A model generated the notes under the pieces. It did not search any database. It was not told the DNA's origin and saw only the letters and a list, made by a program, of their open reading frames with translations. Positions 8,957-17,979 of a stretch of 64,000 nt of DNA are shown in pieces (position 1 is the stretch's first letter; each line of letters begins with the position of its first letter). Source of the stretch: CAYLPJ01 sp964385465 (lineage in GTDB: Bacteria; Planctomycetota; Phycisphaerae; SM23-33); the NCBI GenBank assembly GCA_964385465.1, contig CAYLPJ010000032.1, positions 1 through 64,000 of the forward strand, in the 5' to 3' direction. The position numbers were made by a program, and so were the translations under genes.

Positions 8957-9544
8957 CTACCCGACCCGGGCGAGGGAGGCGCGGACTTCCTTGAGGAGTT
9001 GCTCGATATCGAGAGGCTTGCTGATGCAGATGCGGGCGCCGCATTCGAGGACGCGCTGCTCGTTTTCGGGCGAGGGGTAGGCGGTCATGGCGATGACCTC
9101 GGCCTGCTTGGTGGCCTCCTGGCTCTTGATTAGCCGGCAGACCTCGTAGCCGTCCATCCCGGGCATGCGGAGGTCCAGCAGCACGACGTCGGGCTTGAGC
9201 GTGGCGATGATGGTCCCGGCCTTGAAGCCGTCATGGGCCTCGGTGACCTCGGCCTCGGGCAGTGCGGCGCGGACGGCGCGGGCGATGAACTGCGTGATGG
9301 ACGGCTCGTCGTCGACGATGAGGATGCAGGCCGGCTTCGTCTCGAGGTCCGGCGGGATGGGCATGCGATGCTCTCGGAGGAAGGCGACGAGGTCCTCGAC
9401 GGCGACCCGGCGGTGTCCTCCCGGCGTCCGGTGCGCCTTGAGCAAGTTTTGATCGATCCAGTTCGCGACCGAGCCGGGGTCCACATGGAGCATCTGTGCG
9501 ATCGCAAACGTCGAGAGATTCTTGGCCTTGGCCCTGCTTGTCAT
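8957..9544 (-). CDS. response regulator with N-terminal MerR/excisionase-like helix-turn-helix
   Basis: 195 residues. Residues 10-60 form a MerR/Xis-type helix-turn-helix (SVANWIDQNLLKAHRTPGGHRRV). Residues 70-190 form a receiver domain with acidic pair DDE (78-80), phospho-acceptor Asp124 in LLDLRMPG, Thr154 and Lys176. The order DNA-binding then receiver is the reverse of classical response regulators, and no output domain follows. No histidine kinase is adjacent, so it is an orphan in this window. A 19-bp dyad overlaps its likely promoter (9587-9605), suggesting autoregulation. Confidence 0.88.
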   Translation of the reverse strand: MTSRAKAKNLSTFAIAQMLHVDPGSVANWIDQNLLKAHRTPGGHRRVAVEDLVAFLREHRMPIPPDLETKPACILIVDDEPSITQFIARAVRAALPEAEVTEAHDGFKAGTIIATLKPDVVLLDLRMPGMDGYEVCRLIKSQEATKQAEVIAMTAYPSPENEQRVLECGARICISKPLDIEQLLKEVRASLARVG

Positions 9545-9581
9545 CCCGAAGCTCCGGAAACGCCAGTCAAACGTTTCAACG

Positions 9582-9608
9582 GCTATATCGGCCGAATCGA
9601 CCGATCAA
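9582..9608 (-). promoter_or_regulatory. putative promoter and operator dyad of the HTH-REC gene
   Basis: Minus-strand -35-like TTGATC (9603-9608) and -10-like TATAGC (9582-9587) with a short 15-base spacer. A near-perfect dyad fills the spacer: ATCGGCCGA (9587-9595), centre A, TCGACCGAT (9597-9605), eight of nine pairs. It lies 43 bases before the start codon. Promoter assignment is weak; the dyad is directly visible. Confidence 0.35.
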
Positions 9609-9918
9609 AGAACCCGTTTTTCGGTATTTCTAGTTGTTCCGACTTCTCTGCTTTCACATCTGCTACATAACGCCGTAGATCACACCAGGTTTCGCACCGA
9701 AAGCCGACGGCCCCGACCACACAAAGCCAACGCCCGGCCGCAAGCTGCGGCGCCCTGAGGCAATGCCCCGACCGCAACGTACGGTACAAACAGGGGGAGC
9801 GCGTCGCTACTGCCTTGCCCCACCGACCCGCCGCACAAGGCGGCAGATCATTCGGGCCGGACGGCCTGCGTTGGGCCCCGCGTCGATGCGTCCGGGGAGT
9901 TCAGGAAACCGAACTCCT

Positions 9919-9947
9919 TTGACAGCGCGGCTCAGCATTCGCATAAT
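9919..9947 (+). promoter_or_regulatory. near-consensus sigma70 promoter for the SDR/FAD operon
   Basis: Perfect -35 TTGACA (9919-9924), exactly 17 bases, then -10 CATAAT (9942-9947, five of six). Expected transcription start near 9954 gives a leader of about 38 bases, with GGAGG (9980-9984) seven bases before the ATG. It is among the best-matching promoters in the window. Confidence 0.75.
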
Positions 9948-9991
9948 CCCATGTTTCCAGCCGAAAATCAAGGATACATGGAGGCGACTTT

Positions 9992-10759
9992 ATGACTTCT
10001 CAACGCGCCGCCCTGGTCACCGGCGGAGCACGCGGCATCGGGGGCGGCATCGCCCGACGGCTGGCAGCCGACGGCTTCGACGTCGCCGTCCTCGACGTGA
10101 TCGAGGCCGACGCGACCGTCGAGGCCGTGCGCGAATGCGGACGAAACGCCTTGGCGCTGACCGGCGACGTCACCCGCGCCGACGACCGCGCCGACGCGCT
10201 GGCACGCATCGCCGAGACCTTCGGGCGGCTGGACGTGCTGGTCAACAACGCCGGCGTCGCGCCCGCCCAACGCGCCGACATCCTCGAAGCCACCGAGGAG
10301 AGCTACGACCGCGTCATGGGCATCAACCTCAAGGGGCCCTACTTCCTCACCCAGGCCGTCGCCAACGCCATGATCCAACGCCGCCGCGAAGAGCCCGACG
10401 CCTGGATGTGCATCGTCAACATCTCCTCCATCAGCGCCTACACCGCCAGCCCCTCACGCGGGGAGTACTGTCTCTCCAAGGCCGGGGTCTCCATGGCCAC
10501 GAAGCTCTGGGCCGCCCGGCTGGCCGAGTTCGGCATCGGCGTCTACGAGATCCGCCCCGGCATCATCGCCACGGACATGACCGCCGCCGTCAAGGACAAG
10601 TACGACCGCCTCATCGACGACGGGCTGACGCCCATTCGCCGATGGGGGCAACCCGACGACATCGCCGCCGCCGTTTCGGCCTGCGCGGCCGGGAACCTGA
10701 GGTTCTCCACCGCCGAGGTCGTCAACGTCGACGGCGGCTTCCACCTGCGAACGCTGTAA
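9992..10759 (+). CDS. short-chain dehydrogenase/reductase (classical SDR)
   Basis: 255-residue NAD(P)-dependent oxidoreductase. Cofactor motif TGGARGIG (10-17), NNAG (85-88), serine in ISSISAY (about 145-147), and the catalytic Tyr159-x-x-x-Lys163. The length is standard for classical SDRs of the FabG/sugar-dehydrogenase type. It is the first gene after a strong promoter and is followed 49 bases later by a flavoprotein on the same strand, suggesting a two-enzyme catabolic or redox operon. Substrate unknown; the FabG-like label should not be read as fatty-acid synthesis. Confidence 0.9.
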   Translation: MTSQRAALVTGGARGIGGGIARRLAADGFDVAVLDVIEADATVEAVRECGRNALALTGDVTRADDRADALARIAETFGRLDVLVNNAGVAPAQRADILEATEESYDRVMGINLKGPYFLTQAVANAMIQRRREEPDAWMCIVNISSISAYTASPSRGEYCLSKAGVSMATKLWAARLAEFGIGVYEIRPGIIATDMTAAVKDKYDRLIDDGLTPIRRWGQPDDIAAAVSACAAGNLRFSTAEVVNVDGGFHLRTL

Positions 10760-10808
10760 GACCGATCCCACGCCGGCTGAGACACGCCGGCCAACCGCGG
10801 AGATTCCC

Positions 10809-12857
10809 ATGCCCTCCGAGACCATCCGTACAGGCCAGATCGACCTTCCCGTCCGACGGGCGCAGACCGTTGTGGTCGGCGCCGGCGCGGCCGCGATGAA
10901 CTGCTGCGTGCAGTTGGTTCGTTTCGCCCGCGCCCGAGGCCTGTCGGACGCGTCGGACCGTGTGCTGGCGGTCACCGGCGGGCTGGCCCTGGGCGCCAGC
11001 CGCATGAGCGGCTCGGACAAGCAGACGTACTACAAGATGGGCACGAGTCCGCGCGTGGCGGACACGGCCGCGGACTTCGCCAAGGCGCTGACCTCCTTCG
11101 GATGCTGCCACGGCGACACGGCCCTGGTCGAGGGCATCTGCTCGCTGCGGGGCTTCTACAACCTGGTGGAAATGGGCGTGCCCTTCCCCCACGAGCCCTG
11201 GGGGGCGTTCATCGGCTACAAGACCGACCACGACCCCTACGAGCGGGCCACGTCGGCCGGGCCGAAAACCTCCCGCTTCATGAGCCGGTGCCTCCAGGCC
11301 GAGGCCGAACGCATGGGCGTCGAGATCGTCGACAAGCATCCCGTCGTGGCGTTCGTCACAAGCGGGGAGGGCGACGGGAAGCGTATCCGGGCGATGGTCT
11401 GCCTGGATCGCGCCCGGCTGGCCGACGGCTCGCAGCCGGCGATGACCGCGTTCCTGGCCGACACGTGGGTTCTCGCCGCCGGCGGGCCCGGCGAGCTCTA
11501 CCGGACCACCGTCTACCCGCGCGGGCAGGTGGGCATTCACGCCCCGGCATTCGAGGCCGGCCTGGAGGCCTGCAACCTCACCGAGAGCCAGTACGGCCTG
11601 GCCTCGACGAAGTTCCGGTGGAACGTCTCGGGCACGTACATGCAGGTGGTACCCCGCATCTTCTCCACCGACGCGGACGGCGGCGACGAGCGCGAGTTCC
11701 TCACCGAGCTCTTCGACGACATGCCCGCCATGGCGACCAACATCTTCCTCAAGGGGTACCAGTGGCCCTTCGATGCCCAACGGATCGCCGGGGGGCAGTC
11801 GTCGCTGGTGGACATGGCCGTCCACCGCGAGACGGTCGTCCGGGGCCGGCGGGTGTGGATGGACTTCCTCCGCAACCCGGTGGGCGCCGACGGCTGGGAC
11901 GCCTTCTCCATCGACGCCCTCGGCCCGGAGGCCCGGGAGTACCTCGACCGGACGGGCGCGCGGCAGGGGCTGCCCATCCAGCGGCTGGAGCACATGAACC
12001 CGCCGGCGATCGCCATCTACGCCGAGAACGGGATCGACCTGCGAGGCGAGCCGCTGGAGATCGCCGTCTGCGCCCAGCACATGAACGGCGGGTTCGCGGT
12101 CAGCAAGTGGTGGGAGAGCAACCTGCCCCGGACGTTCGTCGTCGGCGAGATGGCCGGCACGCACGGCGTCAAGCGCCCGGGCGGCTCGGCGCTGAACGCC
12201 GGGCAAGTCGGGGCCATGCGGGCGGCAGAGTACATCACGAATGTGTACGCCGACGACGACCCGGCCGGGCCGGAGCTTGACGACGAGGTCCGCGCCGGAC
12301 TGGCGGAGATCGCCGAGGGGGTCAGCCGGCGTGTCGGAGGCGGCGCCGTCGACCCGGCCGAGGCGATCGACGAGGTCCGCGACCGCATGACGCGATACGG
12401 CGCGCATCTCCGCAGCCGTCCCGGCGCGACGCGGGCGCTGGCCGACGCCGTCGCCCAGCTTCGCCGCCTGCGGGCCGAGGGCCTGCGCGTGAGTTCCCCG
12501 CGCGAGTTGCCCGATGCCCTGGCCGTCGAACAGCAGTGCCTGACGCACGTGGCCCTGCTCAAGAGCATCTGTGCGATGTTCGACCGCGGCGTCGGCAGCC
12601 GGGGCAGCCACTGCATCCTCGATCCCGACGGCGCGGAGATGCACCCGGAGCTGATCGACCCGGACACCGGTGCCCCCTACCGCGTCCGCCCGGAAAACGA
12701 GGCCCTGCGGGAGGTCATCCTCCACACCGCTCACGACCCGGCCGATGAGGACCTCTTCACCTGCCGCGACGTGCCCGCCCGCCCCGTCCCCGACCGCGAC
12801 ATCGCCTTCGAGCCCGCCTGGACCGAATACCGCGACGGAACGGTCTACGAGGTGTGA
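10809..12857 (+). CDS. FAD-dependent oxidoreductase of the fumarate-reductase/succinate-dehydrogenase flavoprotein type
   Basis: 682-residue flavoprotein. The dinucleotide-binding motif VVVGAGAAA is at about residues 21-29, a second FAD-contacting segment (GTHGVKRPGGSALNAGQ) lies near 455-475, and the fold type is FAD_binding_2. It has no signal peptide, haem motif or iron-sulphur Cys set, so it is likely a soluble cytoplasmic enzyme. A conserved Cys pair (FGCCHGD) and many acidic residues are seen. It follows the SDR gene by 49 bases and probably acts in the same pathway. Substrate unknown. Confidence 0.82.
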   Translation: MPSETIRTGQIDLPVRRAQTVVVGAGAAAMNCCVQLVRFARARGLSDASDRVLAVTGGLALGASRMSGSDKQTYYKMGTSPRVADTAADFAKALTSFGCCHGDTALVEGICSLRGFYNLVEMGVPFPHEPWGAFIGYKTDHDPYERATSAGPKTSRFMSRCLQAEAERMGVEIVDKHPVVAFVTSGEGDGKRIRAMVCLDRARLADGSQPAMTAFLADTWVLAAGGPGELYRTTVYPRGQVGIHAPAFEAGLEACNLTESQYGLASTKFRWNVSGTYMQVVPRIFSTDADGGDEREFLTELFDDMPAMATNIFLKGYQWPFDAQRIAGGQSSLVDMAVHRETVVRGRRVWMDFLRNPVGADGWDAFSIDALGPEAREYLDRTGARQGLPIQRLEHMNPPAIAIYAENGIDLRGEPLEIAVCAQHMNGGFAVSKWWESNLPRTFVVGEMAGTHGVKRPGGSALNAGQVGAMRAAEYITNVYADDDPAGPELDDEVRAGLAEIAEGVSRRVGGGAVDPAEAIDEVRDRMTRYGAHLRSRPGATRALADAVAQLRRLRAEGLRVSSPRELPDALAVEQQCLTHVALLKSICAMFDRGVGSRGSHCILDPDGAEMHPELIDPDTGAPYRVRPENEALREVILHTAHDPADEDLFTCRDVPARPVPDRDIAFEPAWTEYRDGTVYEV

Positions 12858-12896
12858 TACGATGGGTTGCGTCTCGTGCAGACGGGAGACCAGCCG

Positions 12897-13157
12897 ATGG
12901 CCGAGGCGACTCGGCAAGACATTGTCCAAGCCGCCGCGGATGCCCCGGCCAATCGCGCCAAGGGCACTGCCCGGCAGATCGAGGTCCTCGCCGACGGTGT
13001 GTGCATCGACCACGACTGATGCCATGTACCCGTTCCCCAAGGGCCGGAGACGCATCGGACGATCCATCGCCACGACCTGCTCGCCTGCGCCAGAGAAGAG
13101 TTCCTGGACGGGCGCGATTTGAATATCCTGCTCGGCCCGGCGGGGCCGGACGAGTGA
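12897..13157 (+). pseudogene. small ORF interrupted by an in-frame TGA
   Basis: An ATG at 12897 with GGGAG eight bases ahead opens a 40-codon frame (MAEATRQDIVQAAADAPANR...) ending at TGA 13017-13019. The same frame continues for 45 more codons to TGA 13155-13157 and contains a protein-like segment (DLLACAREEFLDGRDLNILL). Third-position GC is similar in both halves, at about 78-79 percent. Options are a small gene with a nonsense mutation, a genuine 40-residue peptide, recoding, or chance in GC-rich DNA. No family was recognised. The end lies 43 bases before mntP. Confidence 0.3.
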
Positions 13158-13200
13158 GGTTTGATACCGTCGCAGACAAGCGGAGGCCACCCACGTACCG

Positions 13201-13770
13201 ATGAACCTTCCGCAGGTCCTGGCGATGGCGGGGGCGTTGGGGATGGACGCGATGAGCGTCTCGGCCGCGGTCGGCGTGCGGTGGCACGGGCCGAGGCAGA
13301 AGTTTCGCCTGGCGTGGCACATGGGGCTGTTTCAGTGCCTGATGCCCATCCTCGGTTGGCTGGCAGGCAGCCGGCTCGCAGGGCTGCTGGAGGCCTGGGG
13401 AACCTACCTCGCGGCCGCGCTGGTCTTCGGCGTCGGGGCGAAGATGCTCGTCGAGGCCGTCCGCAGCCGACCCGGCGCGGCCGCTGAGTCCGCCGCAGAG
13501 CCGCGACACCGCGACCCCACGCGCGGGTGGTCGCTTGTCGTGCTCTCCGTGGCCACCAGCCTCGACGCCCTCGTCGTAGGCGTCTCGCTGGGCCTGGACG
13601 CCGCGCCCGGGATCGGCTGGTCGGCCGTGGTGATCGGCATCGTGGCCGGGGGCATGTCGCTGGCGGGCATCGCGATCGGCAAGCGGTTCGGCACCACCTT
13701 CGGCCGCAGCGCCGAGATCGCCGGCGCGGTGGTGCTCATGGTCCTGGCGGCGAGTTTCCTGGTGTGGTAG
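13201..13770 (+). CDS. mntP: manganese efflux pump MntP
   Basis: 189-residue integral membrane exporter of Mn(II). It has two homologous three-helix halves, each with the MntP signature: ALGMDAMSVS near residue 12 and ATSLDALVVG near residue 117. The Asp residues are the conserved transport residues. A His/Arg-rich cytoplasmic linker (about 85-108) joins the halves. The length is normal. I saw no yybP-ykoY manganese riboswitch in the 340 bases upstream. It converges on the glycoside hydrolase gene. Confidence 0.93.
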   Translation: MNLPQVLAMAGALGMDAMSVSAAVGVRWHGPRQKFRLAWHMGLFQCLMPILGWLAGSRLAGLLEAWGTYLAAALVFGVGAKMLVEAVRSRPGAAAESAAEPRHRDPTRGWSLVVLSVATSLDALVVGVSLGLDAAPGIGWSAVVIGIVAGGMSLAGIAIGKRFGTTFGRSAEIAGAVVLMVLAASFLVW

Positions 13771-13845
13771 GCATCGCCGGTTCGCCCTGTCGGCGGCTGA
13801 ACACGGGGACCTCGCCGCGTCGGCGGCCTTTGACTTCGGACGGGG

Positions 13846-15996
13846 CTACTCGGCCTCGATCAGGTACCAGACCGTCGCCTTGTTCAGGGGCAGCGTCTGT
13901 CCGTCCTCGTCGGCCTTGCCGCGCTGCGGCTCGGCCAGGGGGGCGCCCGCGCCGTCGAGGGCGGTCGCCGCCAGGCCGCTTCGGCCGGCCAGTCGGACGG
14001 TGCCCACAACAGGCTCGATCCGCATCGGACGCCGGCCCCACCGGGTCAGGCTCCGGCGGTCCTCGGACCAGGCCGCGCCGGTCGTGATGGCCCTCGCCCC
14101 GGCCGCCAGAAGCATCCGCTTCGACCGCCGCAGCGGCAGGCCGTCGAGGCTCGTGAGCACCAGCGAGCAGAACTCCGTATCGACCTCCGCGCCCAGGACG
14201 TCCAGCCGATGCGGCGCGCCGCCGACGAAGCCGACAAGGGCCTCCGTCCGCGGCGTGCGCACCGTCACCAGCCCGCGCCGCCCGCTGCGCCATGTCAGCT
14301 CGCCGGTGTCCGAGACGATCTTCCGCGGCTGGCGAAAGTCCGGGTAGTCGGTGCGGGCCTTGTCGAACCCCCGGATCCGCGTGGCGTGGACCAGCGGGAT
14401 CGCCGGGTGAAACCCCGGCGTGAACATCGGGCGATTCCCGCGCGAGGGCATACGGATCGCCTCGATCACCTGCCGCTTCGAGTACGAACGGTAGACGGTC
14501 TCCTCGGCCGCGGCGACGTCGCCGCGATGGAACGCCCCCGCCATGGCCGCGATCTGCGAAAGCTTCACCGGGTCGGGGCGGACATCGAAGTGGCCGGGCC
14601 GGCGGTCGGCCCACTCCGTCGGGTCGGCGTGATCGAAGGTGTACCAGTAGATGCCGTCCCAGTCGTGCAGCAGGGCGTAGGCCGCCAGGATCGCGACGCC
14701 CTCGCATGCGTACTCGTTGGGGAAGGGGTGGTTGACCTCCGAAACGGTATAGGGCTTGCCCGCCACGGCGGTCCGGCAGAGCTGCACGACGGTCGACCAC
14801 GTCGGCTCGGCGACCATCGGGGAGTTGCCGATCCGAAAGCCCGTCCGCTTGCCCTTCTCGTCGTATGTCTTGCTGGGGTGCTGCCAGTAGACGTGCCCGT
14901 CCACGATGTCCAGCTTGCCCGTCGAATGCACCAGGGCGTACCCGCTGCGGTAGTGGTTGTGGTCGCTTGTGCCCACGACGGGGGCCCGGACGCCCAACTC
15001 ATCGAGCGCGCGAGCCATCCGCTGGAAGTACGCGTCCTCCAGGTGCATGTAGAACCCCGCCTCGGCCGCGAACCGCTCCGCGTCGGCCTTGGGGAACTGG
15101 CCCTTGGTCAGCCGGGGCAGGGGTCGGCCCTCGGACACGTTCGCCTGCTTGCGCCAGGCCGGGAGCTTCTCGGCGTGGTGGGCGGCGAGGTGTTCGTTGA
15201 ACTTCCGCGTGAGCAGGCGTTCGTAGTGGCTGGTGATATCGCACCACGTCCCGCCGCGCTTGCCGTCCTGCCGGCCCACCAGGCGGTCGTTGAACCAGGA
15301 CTCGATCAGCGAGTTCTCGTTGACCAGTTCGACGGTGACCACGGCCGGCTCGCGGCGGTACTCGTTGCCGGTGTAGGGATTGCGGTGCTTCATGAGCTGC
15401 GTGGCGTACTCGACGTGCAGGTCCTGGATGCGATCGTCGAAGTACTGGAGGGCCTTGCCCAGGCCGATGAACTCGTGGTCGACGACGCCATCGCCCTCCC
15501 TGTACACGCGCCCCACGTTCAGGTTGATGTTCGTGTAGATGCCGCGCTTCTTCAGTTCCGCGATGAAGAAGTCGAGCTTCTGCAACTGGCCGGGGTCCAG
15601 CTTGCGCGTCGTGTCGCTGGCGGCCTTCGGCGGGAAGATGCTGGCCTTCGAGCCCCAGGCGGAATCGAGGAAGTGCAGCCGGACGGCGTTGATGCCCAGC
15701 CGTGCCAGGCAGGCCGCGACGGCCGGCGCGTCGGCCTTCTCGGGGTAGCACGCCCCGCCGGTGAGGTTGACGCCCCAGAGCCGCAGGCGCCGCCCGCTCC
15801 CCGTAACGAGGTGCCCGTCGCGGACCCGCACGAACCCGTCGCGACCCGCGGGCTTCTCGAACATGCCCGACAGGTCCAGAGCGTCCTCGGAGTCCGTCCG
15901 CCACTGCGTGTCGAAGGGCTTCATCTCCGCCGCCTCCCGGGCCAACCCGGCCGCGCATACGCCAACAAGGGCAAGCAGGAATCCGATGCGTCTCAT
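13846..15996 (-). CDS. secreted clan GH-A (GH5-like) glycoside hydrolase
   Basis: 716-residue exported glycosidase with signal peptide MRRIGFLLALVGVCAAGLAREA. A TIM-barrel domain (about 60-460) shows the GH-A pattern: acid/base Asn226-Glu227 in VELVNENS and candidate nucleophile Glu420 in YTVSEVNHP. Other barrel strands are LRLWGVNLTG and INAVRLHFLD. Residues 500-716 form a beta-sandwich-like tail. Retaining cellulase/mannanase-type hydrolysis is likely, but the polysaccharide is unknown. An excellent AAGGGAGG (16004-16011) precedes the ATG. It lies 74 bases downstream of aspS, probably on the same transcript. Confidence 0.82.
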   Translation of the reverse strand: MRRIGFLLALVGVCAAGLAREAAEMKPFDTQWRTDSEDALDLSGMFEKPAGRDGFVRVRDGHLVTGSGRRLRLWGVNLTGGACYPEKADAPAVAACLARLGINAVRLHFLDSAWGSKASIFPPKAASDTTRKLDPGQLQKLDFFIAELKKRGIYTNINLNVGRVYREGDGVVDHEFIGLGKALQYFDDRIQDLHVEYATQLMKHRNPYTGNEYRREPAVVTVELVNENSLIESWFNDRLVGRQDGKRGGTWCDITSHYERLLTRKFNEHLAAHHAEKLPAWRKQANVSEGRPLPRLTKGQFPKADAERFAAEAGFYMHLEDAYFQRMARALDELGVRAPVVGTSDHNHYRSGYALVHSTGKLDIVDGHVYWQHPSKTYDEKGKRTGFRIGNSPMVAEPTWSTVVQLCRTAVAGKPYTVSEVNHPFPNEYACEGVAILAAYALLHDWDGIYWYTFDHADPTEWADRRPGHFDVRPDPVKLSQIAAMAGAFHRGDVAAAEETVYRSYSKRQVIEAIRMPSRGNRPMFTPGFHPAIPLVHATRIRGFDKARTDYPDFRQPRKIVSDTGELTWRSGRRGLVTVRTPRTEALVGFVGGAPHRLDVLGAEVDTEFCSLVLTSLDGLPLRRSKRMLLAAGARAITTGAAWSEDRRSLTRWGRRPMRIEPVVGTVRLAGRSGLAATALDGAGAPLAEPQRGKADEDGQTLPLNKATVWYLIEAE

Positions 15997-16070
15997 CCGG
16001 CAGCCTCCCTTACGTATCAGCCGACCCGTCGGGGGCGTCCGAGGGTTCACCCCGCCGACCGGGGCGCCGG

Positions 16071-17891
16071 TCAGCTTTCCTCGGCTTTCGGCGGCGGGGC
16101 GATGTGCTTGAGGTCCAGCTCGGAGAGCTGGCGGTCGTCCACCGGGGCCGGGGCGCCCGTCAGCGGACACGTGCCTCGCTGCGTCTTGGGAAACGCGATG
16201 ACGTCCCGCAGGCTCCTGCCGCCGGCCATGATCATCGCCAGGCGGTCCAGCCCCAGGGCGATCCCGCCGTGCGGAGGCGCGCCATAGCGGAGGGCGTTGA
16301 GAAGGAAGTCGAACTTCTCGTGGGCCTCCTGCTCGTCGATGCCCAGCAGGCCGAAAACGCGCTTCTGCATGTCCAGGTTGTGAATACGGATCGACCCCCC
16401 GCCGATCTCCATGCCGTTGCAGACCAGGTCGTACGCGCGGCTGCGGACCTCCCCGGGCGAGGACTCGAGCTTCTCCAGGTCCTCGGGGTGCGGGCAGGTG
16501 AACGGGTGATGCATGCTGTACCACCGGCCGTCCTCGGCGCTCCACTCCACCAACGGGAAGTCCACTACCCACAGCCAGTGGAACGCGTCGGCGGGGATCA
16601 TGTCCCGCTCGCGGGCCATCTTGCATCGCAGCTCGCCCAGCACGCGGTCGACGACCGCTTCGGTGTCGGCCGCGAAGCACAGCAGGTCCCCCTCGCCGGC
16701 GCCGGCCCGTTCGATCAGCTCGGCGGCGATCGGCGAGACGAACTTGGCGATGCCGGTCTCCAGCGTGTTGTCCGCCGCGACCTTGGTGACGGCCAGGCCC
16801 TTGGCGCCGAAGCCCTTGGCCCACTCGGCCAGCGCGTCGGTTCGGCTTCGCGGCAGCTCGGCCGCGCCGGGCACGGCGATGCATCGCACGACCCCTCCGG
16901 CGTCGAGGGCGCCCTTGAAAACGCCGAAGTCGGTGCGTGCGGCGAGGTCGGAGATGTCCGCCAGCTCCATGCCGAACCGCAGGTCCGGCCGGTCCGAGCC
17001 GAAGCGCCGCATGGCCTCCTCGTAGGTCATGACGGGGACGTTCTCGGGGAAGGGCTTGCCGGCGAGCTTGCAGACGTCCCGAACGACCGCGTTGGTCGCG
17101 TCGATGATGTCCTGCTCGGTGACGAAGGACATCTCGACATCGAGCTGGGTGAACTCCGGCTGGCGGTCGGCGCGGAGGTCCTCGTCGCGGAAGCAGCGAA
17201 CGATCTGGTAGTAGCGGTCCAGCCCGCCGACCATGAGGATCTGCTTGAACAACTGCGGGCTCTGAGGCAGGGCGTAGAAGCTCGCCTGCTGGAGCCGGCA
17301 GGGCACGAGGAAGTCCCGCGCGCCCTCCGGCGTGGACTTGGTCAGAAACGGCGTCTCCACCTCGACGAAGCCACGCTCGTCCAGCACGGAGCGCATCGTC
17401 CGACAGATGCCGTGCCGCAGGCGCAGCGCGCGGGTCATCGCCGGCCGGCGGATGTCCACGAAGCGATACGTCAGGCGGGTCTCCTCGGCGACGTCGGTGA
17501 ACTCGTCGGGCTCGAAGGGAACCGCCTCGGAGCGGTTGAGGACGACCAGGTCGTCGCCGAGCACCTCGACCTGCCCGGTCGGCAGCTTGGGGTTCTCGCG
17601 CTCGGGCCCGCGGGGGCGGACCGTTCCGGCCGCGGAGATCACCCACTCGTTGCGGAGGCTCTGGGCGAGGTCGTACCGTGCGGCCTCGTCGGCGTCGTCG
17701 GGATTCTCGGGCAGGTCGAAGACGACCTGGGTGACGCCGTCGCGGTCGCGCAGGTCCACGAACAGCACTCCGCCGTGGTCCCGGTAGCTCCGCACCCATC
17801 CACAGAGGCGGACGCGCGTGCCGACCTCGCCGGCGCGCAGCTCGCCGCAGGAATGCGTGCGTTTCAATGCCTCGTCGCTGAACGTCTCCAT
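16071..17891 (-). CDS. aspS: aspartyl-tRNA synthetase, likely non-discriminating
   Basis: 606-residue class II synthetase of the bacterial type: N-terminal OB-fold anticodon domain (about 15-115), catalytic core with motif 2 (RCFRDEDLRADRQPEF, starting near 232), the bacterial GAD insertion, and motif 3 GIALGLDR near 550. In the anticodon domain residue 39 is His (YRDHGGVLF). That is the residue found in non-discriminating AspRS that also charge tRNA(Asn); discriminating enzymes such as E. coli have Leu there. With gatCAB a few kilobases upstream, an Asp-tRNA(Asn) intermediate is likely. GAGAGG precedes the ATG. Confidence 0.97.
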   Translation of the reverse strand: METFSDEALKRTHSCGELRAGEVGTRVRLCGWVRSYRDHGGVLFVDLRDRDGVTQVVFDLPENPDDADEAARYDLAQSLRNEWVISAAGTVRPRGPERENPKLPTGQVEVLGDDLVVLNRSEAVPFEPDEFTDVAEETRLTYRFVDIRRPAMTRALRLRHGICRTMRSVLDERGFVEVETPFLTKSTPEGARDFLVPCRLQQASFYALPQSPQLFKQILMVGGLDRYYQIVRCFRDEDLRADRQPEFTQLDVEMSFVTEQDIIDATNAVVRDVCKLAGKPFPENVPVMTYEEAMRRFGSDRPDLRFGMELADISDLAARTDFGVFKGALDAGGVVRCIAVPGAAELPRSRTDALAEWAKGFGAKGLAVTKVAADNTLETGIAKFVSPIAAELIERAGAGEGDLLCFAADTEAVVDRVLGELRCKMARERDMIPADAFHWLWVVDFPLVEWSAEDGRWYSMHHPFTCPHPEDLEKLESSPGEVRSRAYDLVCNGMEIGGGSIRIHNLDMQKRVFGLLGIDEQEAHEKFDFLLNALRYGAPPHGGIALGLDRLAMIMAGGRSLRDVIAFPKTQRGTCPLTGAPAPVDDRQLSELDLKHIAPPPKAEES

Positions 17892-17979
17892 GATGGCCTC
17901 TCGCTCTTGAGGGGAACGGTTGAGCCGTACAGTGTACCCGGTTTCGCAGAACCCGCAACAGGCTTCATCGCTCGGCGGG

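Larger units (their letters stand above)
9545..9991. other. divergent intergenic region
   Basis: 447 bases separating the HTH-REC gene (minus) from the SDR gene (plus). It is locally AT-richer at 9580-9680. It carries the dyad near 9596 and the strong SDR promoter at 9919-9947. No protein-like frame is seen in between. Confidence 0.6.

Noticed and set aside
13017..13060. Selenocysteine insertion (SECIS) hairpin after the TGA in the small ORF
   Set aside because: No bacterial-type stem-loop with a proper apical loop at the right distance; only short CCC/GGG pairings.
12858..13200. yybP-ykoY manganese riboswitch ahead of mntP
   Set aside because: Looked for its conserved loop segments and basal stem; none present.
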